Below, piece after piece: positions 56,625-64,000 of a stretch of 64,000 nucleotides of DNA; the stretch's first letter is position 1; every line of letters begins with the position of its first letter. Made by a program: the position numbers and the translations under genes. Below the pieces are notes generated by a model, which saw nothing but the letters and a program-made list of their open reading frames with translations, was not told the origin of the DNA and did no database searches. Origin of the DNA: Emergomyces orientalis (taxonomy: Eukaryota; Ascomycota; Eurotiomycetes; Onygenales; Ajellomycetaceae); NCBI GenBank assembly GCA_002110485.1, contig MOWL01000025.1, positions 310,001-374,000 of the forward strand, written 5' to 3'.

Positions 56625-59356
56625 TTAACGGTTTCGATCAGGCCGAGGGCTTCGGGATTGATGCCACACTGATTCGCCACTTAGGGCAGAGAGGCTCAGG
56701 GATGCCAGATTGCTCCAATTGGATTGGGAATTGGAACTCTCGGAGCGGCTAAGTAGCGATGTCCTTGAGTCGTCTCCTCGCTCTAGGTCGGAATCGATAT
56801 CGCCAGGGACGTTAGACACAGGAGCAGCTGCTGGCGGAGAATTGTTCCGCGTTTCAGCAATGCTAGCTTGAATGTCTTCTGACATCCGCTCAGGGCCTTC
56901 CGGAGCCTGAGAACTAGATGATCGGCGACCCATAGATCGCACAACGTCGCCTTTGCATATCGGACAGGTACGTCGACGTGTAGTAAGCCAGGGGGTACTG
57001 GAACAAGGCTAGTTAGTATATGAATCATGAACAGAACGGTAGCAGTCAAAGGGGGAAAAATTGCTCACATGCACTCTGCGTGGAATTCATGCCCACAAGG
57101 GAGGCTCATTACTCTACTCTGTCCATCAATATACTCTTCAAGGCAGACAACACACTCGACTTGTCTACCCGTATATCTTCGACGCCACAGACTCGCACTG
57201 GAGTTCGATTTTTCAGCGTTAGTTGATGACGAGTCATTTGTGGCGTCATGCGATGAAGGGTCTACAATTCCAGATGTGGTTTGAGAACGTGGTCGAGGGC
57301 GTGGAGATCGAGCGCGGGAATTAGATAAGAGAGGAGAGGATGGGGAGGATGCTTCGGGAGAGGTCGCAGTCTGAGGACTACCCGAAGATGGTGATATGGA
57401 TGGAATGGTATGATATGTTCTAACAGGGAGTCGGTCGACGACAGCTTTAGGTGCGCGCCAGCGGCGGCGTCGAATCCGAGAGCGAAGCAATAACAATGCA
57501 TACACAACCGTAAGGGTTATCAATGGACTGACAACCAAAACCAAAAGTGTATCGAAAAAGGGACTGGTAGACATGCTCGTCGGAGTCAAGGTGACCCAAA
57601 GACCTTCATGCTCCGGGTGTTTACCACCTTTCAAAGATTTTTTCAAGGGAGTCGAGGGTTCCTTAACATCCTTGTTGCGTTGTCCTCCAATCTTGTCGTT
57701 TGACAAGGTCGACAACTTATCATCATCGTTTCCTCTGCCCCAGCCAAACGCGCTGGACCACCAATGTGAATCTTGTTTCGAGTTTCCAAGCCGCGAATCC
57801 GAAGCAGCTGAAGGGGAGTTAGAGCCACCCCCAGCCCCTTTACCGTTTGTCGTTTTATCCTGGAGAGCATATTCGCCGCTACCCGGAGTGATGCTTCCTC
57901 CTTTAAGGCGGTTACCACCGGGACCAGTGTTGCTATGCCCACCGCGCCCTCCAATTTGACCCTCCTTCTGTTTGGAGCCGGAGGATTTAGGGTTTGGAGT
58001 AGATTTTGGAGTGTTGCTAGTTTTACCCGCTGCCACGAGATCAGGATCTCGCCAATCCTGAACCCCGATAACGAAATCATCACCGCCGCCTTGGCGAGAT
58101 TCAGACGACATATCATCCCCACTTTCCTTTCCCTTAATGTTCTGTGAAGGCTTCCTCGACTTTGCAGGCGTTTCTTCGTCGTCAAATTCATCTAGCATTA
58201 CCCAGTCAATGTTGCCACTGCTTGGTGGACGACGGCTATCCTCCTGGATATGCCATGGGTATGCATTATCACGACCAAACCCAATAGACGAAAACAGAGA
58301 CTGTAAGAAACCTTTTTTGGGATGAGAGGTTTCCGAATTTGACGTTGAAGTCGGCTTAGAGGCACCCTGTGTAGCCGTTGTGGGTTTGCCACCATTCGGA
58401 TTCTTCGCTAGTTTACCCCCCGAGGCGGTTCTCGATGGATCTTCAGGGGAGTTGGGGTCGGATTTCGTTTCAGGTGGAATGAGGGAGGAGAGAAGGTGTG
58501 CCGTGGTATGGGACGTAAATATTGCGGGAATCGTAACATTAGAGGTGTCTCCACGTGCATACATGGTCACTAATCCACCACCTCTGGTATGATCACCAAC
58601 AACTAAGGCAATACCACCCCTTCGTTGAGCCCATTTAACCTTTTCCAAAAATCCACACCCTCCTCTACTCAACAAGACAATCTTTCCTCGAATTTCTGCA
58701 CTCTCTTGCAAAGATTGGATATCAGCATGTGCTAATTCTTTGCTTTTGTCGGTGTTGGGGCGGCTGGGTGGGCCGGACTCCGGAAGGGGATGATGCAAGT
58801 AATCATCCGTTCCATCATCTTTATCGCTGAGATCTGGAGAGTGTTCGTCGCCTCGTTTATGGAGGGTTTCCACGCCCTCATTGGCGCTGCTTTTTACTTT
58901 GATTCCAGCAGGAAGCTTGTCGGTCCTCTGGCCGGGACCAGCATCATTGTTCTGATTTTTATCAGTCTCCTCCCATCCTGGAACATCAGAGCAACCGAGT
59001 TCTCCTTCAGCCCCGGTAGTTATTCCTCCTTTTCGCAGGGCATCATCACCAAATCCGCTTCCGATCCAAAGCTGGCCGCTTAATCCGTTGGAAGGTAAAG
59101 CAGGCCCAAACGCAGCAGGCCGAGCCAGGAAGAAAGTTGAGTTATCGTCTGTAAGGCTTATCATCGCAGAAGGCGGGAAGAGGGAGGTAGGTGCATGGAA
59201 AGAGAAGAGGGCTCTGAGGCGCCCGACTCCGCCAGAAACCGAGGATTGGGTGGTTGAGCCATGTTGCGGGTGGGTGGAAAGGAGAGACAAGGTGGTAAGA
59301 AGAATTGGAAGGAAAATAAAACAAGCTAGTAGTAGAATAAGGCGAGGAGGACGCAT
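56625..59356 (-). CDS. PA-TM-RING-H2 E3 ubiquitin ligase
   Basis: Two minus-strand exons, 59356-57069 and 56997-56625 (GTGAGC..TTCCAG), give 886 residues. A hydrophobic N-terminus (LILLLACFIFLPILLTTLSL) acts as signal or anchor. A protease-associated (PA) domain is recognisable around residues 215-300 (IRGKIVLLSRGGCGFLEKVK; GGIALVVGDHT; IPAIFTSHTTAHLL), interrupted by Ser/Gly-rich inserts. One membrane helix lies at about 602-626, followed by a basic stop-transfer (RSRIRRRRWRAPK). The RING-H2 is split by the intron: CVVCLEEY at ~736, CGHEFHAEC, then PWLTTRRRTCPIC in exon 2, giving all eight ligands in C3H2C3 order. Members (RNF13-like) ubiquitinate cargo or regulators on endosomes and vacuole. 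The tail is Ser-rich with acidic patches. Confidence 0.87.
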
Positions 59357-59755
59357 GATGTTATCAGTGGTACGGCGAGAGGTCGAGAAGGTAGAGATTC
59401 AAGGACCAATCCACAAGGTCGTTGGCCACGCGAGGGGGCCACTCATCGAGAAAGGTGTGGCAGCCAGTAAGTTTGCGAGCACAATAACTTACTTAACAGA
59501 GCCTCTAGGAAGGCAGCAGCATAAAATGAGCAAAACAACGGGACACAACAATCAGTCGTCGATGGAGATGAGGTTGCAGCACGAGTTTGGGGAGCATCAT
59601 CGTCGGCTCCTGACGAAGGTGTAGTCACATGATTCAGTTTGTCAGGACCAAGCGCAGTTTCTGCCAAGAACAGCCACCTGACTCAGCCACATTAGCTGAT
59701 GAAGCAGGAATATGGGTCATAATCGATGTTTGTGCTGAAGCAGGACAGAAGCACT
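59357..59755. other. promoter region of the PA-TM-RING gene and 5' flank of the tRNA gene
   Basis: About 400 bases without a coding pattern between two outward-facing genes. Confidence 0.45.
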
Positions 59756-59827
59756 GGGCGCTTGGTTTAGTGGTATAATATGTCATTCGCATTGACGGGG
59801 TCGCCGGTTCGATTCCGGCAGCGTCCA
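59756..59827 (+). tRNA. tRNA-Ala (anticodon CGC)
   Basis: A 72-nt cloverleaf. The acceptor stem GGGCGCT pairs with AGCGTCC (one G-T), with discriminator A at 59827. The anticodon arm TGTCA/TGACG encloses the loop TTCGCAT, anticodon CGC, with U33 and purine 37 correct. The T arm GCCGG-TTCGATT-CCGGC is perfect and includes the B box. The D arm GGTTTAGTGGTATAAT holds the A box. There is no intron. It is followed by T6 at 59829-59834. Confidence 0.93.
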
Positions 59828-61140
59828 ATTTTTTGGTGGCTTCTTCTCACCTCTTTTTATTCCTCCATTGAAATTAAACGTACATACATTATGCTTTATA
59901 TTTTTCTCCTCTACTTAAACTTACCACAAAGAGTATTTTGCCCCCAATATAATTTTGATATATTCGTTTTGTATGAGCCTTATGTTTTAGTTATAAATAT
60001 CCTAACATTCCCTATAGTTGATGAAACTATGAGTGCTTGCCTAATGTTTTCTCAGCATACATGTCTCTGTTGCGCCTCTCCACAAAGTCTCACTCCCTCC
60101 CCGAAGAGCCGTTTTCTACTGTGCTTCCCAGCGGGTGAACGTCCTTCGATTTGCAGGCATTCCAACTTGTAAGATATGTGCTTATTTTCTGTGGCGTGTT
60201 CCACCCAGACTTGTTCAGGCATATGAAGGAGAGCTTGTGGATTGTGTATGCATTGGCTATTCAGAGTAAGACCTTGACAGTAGGACGTCAGACGTAGAAT
60301 GAAGAATGGAAGAGATTGTGTTGTACGTGGGAAAGGTGGACGGATATGGCTCTAGCTAGTTCTGGAAAGTCTTTACGCTGTTATTTCATAGCCCGCCCAC
60401 CACAAAATTTGTATCGGAATAGTGACGTAAAATGGATAGAAAATGTTCAGTTCATGCGATGAATGATATTGAGCAGCAATAATCAGGGCTGCATCCTGGA
60501 TGGAAGAAGGGAGGCTACTTGGCGCCAAGCTTTGAATGGGATGACTAAGAAGTTTAAATTCTTGTGGTGGGGCTTGTAATTGTGACGTCAAGTTCGCAAT
60601 CAAGGTTGAGAGGTGAATATGCCAAACCAACTCAACGTCAATTGAGGAGGGATCAGGGGATGGAACTATGTAGGATCATTATTTGAGTCAACCAAGTTTC
60701 TTCCATACCTCTTGTTATTTTGCCCCCTACACAGCGTTTGGGTGACCAACCATACTCGCATTGGTTGACACTCGAACGTCTTCACCGTCATCATTACCGC
60801 ATCCGCCCCACTAGAGCTTTTATATCTTGTTCATTGAGTTAGTTATCTGACACTGGTTTGTATGCTAAGACGGTTAGAGATCCATAGATTACGACGACTT
60901 AGTGAAGTTGTTAGGATGCTTGCCGCTCAGGAATTGGAAGCTGGGAGGGGAAGTAGACCATTTTACTGAAGTAATCGTACTATATAAGAATCCGTCAAAA
61001 CCCCTGGATTGGTATTTATTTTTGTCAACATCCTCAAAAAATATAAATCAACTATTATATGTTACTTTTTACTTACAATTTCTAAAATCCTTACACTCAC
61101 AACTTTTTAAATTTGCAACCTAGCTCTGTTACTCAGCACC
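59828..61140. other. intergenic
   Basis: About 1.3 kb, AT-rich, between the tRNA gene and the hydrophilin-like gene. No gene is recognised. The frames at 59780-60630 have no motifs. Confidence 0.5.
59829..59834 (+). terminator. RNA polymerase III terminator
   Basis: Six T one base after the tRNA-Ala discriminator, the normal Pol III stop. Confidence 0.85.
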
Positions 61141-62837
61141 ATGTCGAATATCGTACATAAAGTTAAGGATGCTGTGACTGGGCATTCGCATCACACATCA
61201 AGCAATACCCAATCCACCACTGGTATTGGTATGATTGTTCTCTGTTTCTTATTTAAATCCTTGGCCTGCATTTAGACTGACAATTCTGACTAGGTCAAGG
61301 AAGCCATGGCACACACGGCACCCACGGCACCACCCAGGGCACAACCCATAGCACCCATGGCGGAACGACTTCCAGCACTCAGCCACCACATTCCTCAAAT
61401 GTTGCCAACAAACTCGACCCCCGTGTGGATTCCCAATCCACTGGCGTCGGTATGGCTGCTCCGTTTCTTTCTTTCTTTCTTTTTTTCTCAGCTTGTTTGC
61501 TTGCTCGTAATCAGCGCGCAATAGGCTGACAACGCGTAATAGGCCAAGGAACCTACGGGACGACCCATGGTGGCGGAATGACTTCTAGCACTCAACCACC
61601 TCACTCTTCCAATGTTGCCAACAAACTCGATCCCCGTGTGGACACCCAGTCCACTGGCCTCGGTATGGTGTTCTCCCTACCTTCCGGGTTTTATTTTACA
61701 ATTAAATTTTGTAACCAAGGCGTATTTCGGCTCACAATCCAACATCAGGCCAAGGAACATACGGTACTCACAGAGGAGTGGCTTCTGGCACTCAGCCACT
61801 GCATTCCTCTAACGTCACCAACAAGCTTGATCCCCGCGTGAAGGAGGATCATTGTATGTAATTTCCCTTCAATTCAAGTTCTGTGGGGCAAAGCTAATAT
61901 GCTAGTGATAGATAACCCCGGTATATCCACGAGCACTGGCACTGGCTTTGCTGGGCACACTGCTCTACCCCATGAGACAGGACATATGAGCACAGCGGAT
62001 CAGAGGTAAGGTGGCTCGAGCCTCAACGTTCTAGGGGGAGGCGCAGATTCTGTGACTAATGCCATGTTTCAAATACAACACAGTTCCAAACTCGGTGGCC
62101 AAAGCCATATGGGATCCGGGGGTCTTGGAAGTACTAGTTCAGCCCTTGGTACAGGAATGACCAGCTACACAGCTGGCCATCATGGCTCCGGCGGGTCCGG
62201 CCTGATTGCAAACCGATCCAGTGCCAGCCAGCGGAACGAGATCCGGGGGTGTTGGTGGGATTGGTGGGGTTGGGGGTACCCGTTCAGCAGGTCATCACAC
62301 CGCTGGCCACCACGGTTCGGACGCCATGCACTCAAGTGTTGGTTCAGGGGCAGCTAGCCGTACCGCTGGTCCCCACAACTCCGATTTCGCGAACAAACTG
62401 GACCCGAGGTAAGTGAAATGAAATAAGAGCTTCTCCCCCACCCTCCCATGCGTCATGAACATATACCATCACAGCAAGACCAGTCAGCTAACAAACAAAA
62501 AACAGGGTCGACTCTGATCTCGACGGCAGCCGCACAGTCGGGGGCAACGCAACCCACAAGTAGGTTAACCCGACCAGCTCGTCGCGCCTTAAAAAACGGG
62601 GACATCATTTTCTCATTCGCCAACTCCATTTTGGTTTTTATTTTATTTTTTAGCTCTCGAATTGAAAATTTCGACAACAAGGATCCCACGGATGCGGCTC
62701 AGGTGCCCCCGAGCGTGATGGGCAAGCATATCGGAGCTCCAGCTATTGCCCACAATGACCCGACACACGATCGTGCGCGACGGCATAGCGTGAAACCCGG
62801 TGATTCGCTTAGGGGATATGGATCTGGGGCTGCCTAG
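61141..62837 (+). CDS. hydrophilin-like His/Gly/Ser/Thr repeat protein built from duplicated exons; one frame break
   Basis: Exons: 61141-61228, 61294-61449, 61543-61662, 61749-61853, 61912-62005, 62084-62408, 62506-62559, 62654-62837. Exons 2-4 are all phase 1-1 and each encodes one copy of a module ending HSSNVANKLDPRVD; a divergent copy (NSDFANKLDPRV) ends exon 6. Composition is very hydrophilic (Gly, His, Ser, Thr), without membrane or catalytic motifs, resembling stress-induced LEA/hydrophilin proteins. In exon 6 the first part (GQSHMGSGG) and the last part (GGVGGIGGVGG) are in different frames. Either one extra G sits in the G5 run at 62245-62249, or a 73- or 91-nt intron ending at 62221 (donor at 62149 or 62131) is removed. 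Function is unknown; desiccation or stress protection is inferred. Confidence 0.7.
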
Positions 62838-64000
62838 TTACTAGCTTGCAATTGGTTTTCTTGTTCTTGATTCCGTTTTATGTGTTGTTCGGTCCCGCGA
62901 ATTTGAACATGGGACAGTCATGACCTTGATGATAAATACCAGTAGTATCGATGCCTGTGGATTATTAGTTGTATCTTTAGTCTCTTCGTTGATGTATAAA
63001 TGATATGTCAATTGTCTTACTAGTTTGTGTGTGGTATCATATCATATCGTCCCTTTTTAATCTTTTCAGAGAGTATCTGGTCTATAATGTTGTTGACAGA
63101 ATGCTTCAAACCGCCGATATGTGGTTGTTCTGAAGTGCCTGAAAAACTATTACAATCACAAGAGGTATTACCATCACGTGATATGTTTATAGTCAACATA
63201 ATCCGTACAGTACCACAAAACAATGTTTTAGCTAGCCTCAAACATGGTTTGATACATAAGTTCCAGCCAGGTACTCTCATGCCCAAAATAACCCACATCT
63301 TTTATCAACCTCTTGCCCGCTGTTATCAGGATTAAATTGACCGTCATTTGGTTCAAGAATTTCTAAGGCTGAGTATGCCCATCTTCTCTATCTGTGTTTT
63401 CCGGGTGACACGAAAGGTTGACCACGGCTTTCTTAAGTTCTTACTCTGGTTAATCATTCTTAACCATGTTGCCCCTGACCTTGACTGAACAGAATACTGA
63501 GTGCGGACAAAACTGCCTCCATTACTTGCAGTTCCTGGTGCTGCTGCTGCTCTTGCTGCTGCTGCATGTCAAAAAGTAAAACTCGCTGCCTCATAATTCC
63601 TCTCGCCCACTAGGCTTCTCATCATTATTATTGCTTTTTCGGCCTGTCCCCCAAACTGAAAATGAGGCAGGTAAAATGTACAGTACCTGTTTGTATCAGA
63701 GAAAGACCTCGCAGGAGCCGACTTATCCAATAATCAGCTTTGAAAGGTGTTTCCTTCCTTTCCTCTACTGTAGATTTCGCTCCTTGGGGCAGCCAATTCT
63801 TTTGTTTGCTTTCCCATTAGATGCAATGTACCAAAGCCTGCATTGGTGGCCAAACTCGAATTGGGCAGCAGAGGATACTGCATGCCTCCTCATGGCGGCG
63901 GCGGCGGCGGCGGTGGTGGTGGTGGTGGGAGTATCTTCGGCGAAATATTTGCTGCTCTTTGCATCATATACCCTTCAGTCCGCTGTGGATTTTTGTTTTG
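62838..64000. other. right-edge region, mostly non-coding; possible partial gene on the minus strand
   Basis: AT-rich after the hydrophilin-like gene, with ATCACGTGAT at 63173-63182. From 63465 to the edge the minus strand has a Gln-rich frame (start 63567, MQQQQEQQQHQELQ) and Pro/Ala-coding CCG/CCA repeats near 63894-63929. These could be exons or the leader of a gene lying mainly beyond the window, but no family is recognisable. Confidence 0.35.
63894..63929 (+). repeat. (GGC)n(GGT)n trinucleotide repeat
   Basis: About six GGC units followed by five GGT units and GGG. On the minus strand they read as CCA/CCG. Confidence 0.9.

Noticed and set aside
57573..58191. Additional frames on both strands inside the PA-TM-RING gene
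   Set aside because: They are shadows of the 886-residue gene, which has PA, TM and RING features in order.

Overview
The window looks like nuclear DNA of a filamentous ascomycete. Genes carry short GT-AG introns (about 55-215 nt) with CTAAC/CTGAC-like branch sites, intergenic DNA is AT-richer than exons, and the protein set is typical of Eurotiomycetes. A 954-base block almost devoid of CpG (39396-40349) matches the CpG-directed, RIP-like decay described for repeats of Onygenales such as Coccidioides. I therefore favour Onygenales, possibly Coccidioides or a relative; the genus is inference only. No bacterial, phage, CRISPR or plasmid features are present.

Left part (1-20 kb): a PhzF-fold protein that has lost the catalytic residues of the family (2587-3939), a secreted Gly/Gln-rich protein (7615-9224), exosome subunit Rrp40 (10303-11145), an unknown PY-motif protein (11593-12465, minus), the divergent pair Pop7 (RNase P/MRP) and Ssz1 (ribosome-associated Hsp70), and a SUR7/PalI-type cortex membrane protein (minus).

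Centre (19.6-34.8 kb): the V-ATPase assembly factor Rav2/Rogdi, then a mitochondria-leaning run (Rsm22, ATP synthase subunit j, mitochondrial uS14) that includes the kinetochore DASH subunit Spc19. These are followed by an Arb2-domain protein, a leucine-rich-repeat protein and a small GPI-type wall protein. A 6.6 kb gene-free stretch (34759-41405) holds the CpG-free block.

Right part (41.4-64 kb): the TIM23 subunit Mgr2, divergent from an FHA/coiled-coil/tail-anchor protein (Far10/Vps64/SLMAP type); a tyrosine phosphatase; a 15-exon secreted LysM plus hevein-domain protein containing a 4-base micro-exon; a multiply broken pseudogene with a 28-bp tandem repeat that creates a stop; an RRT8-like membrane protein; a PA-TM-RING ubiquitin ligase; tRNA-Ala(CGC); and a hydrophilin-like protein built from duplicated symmetrical exons.

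Exon structures were read by hand from splice signals, reading phase and protein-family expectation. Where a total length is given, the exon phases close exactly. The unresolved points are the 5' exon of the SUR7-like gene, the 3' end of the 11.6-12.5 kb gene, and one frame break in the hydrophilin-like gene.
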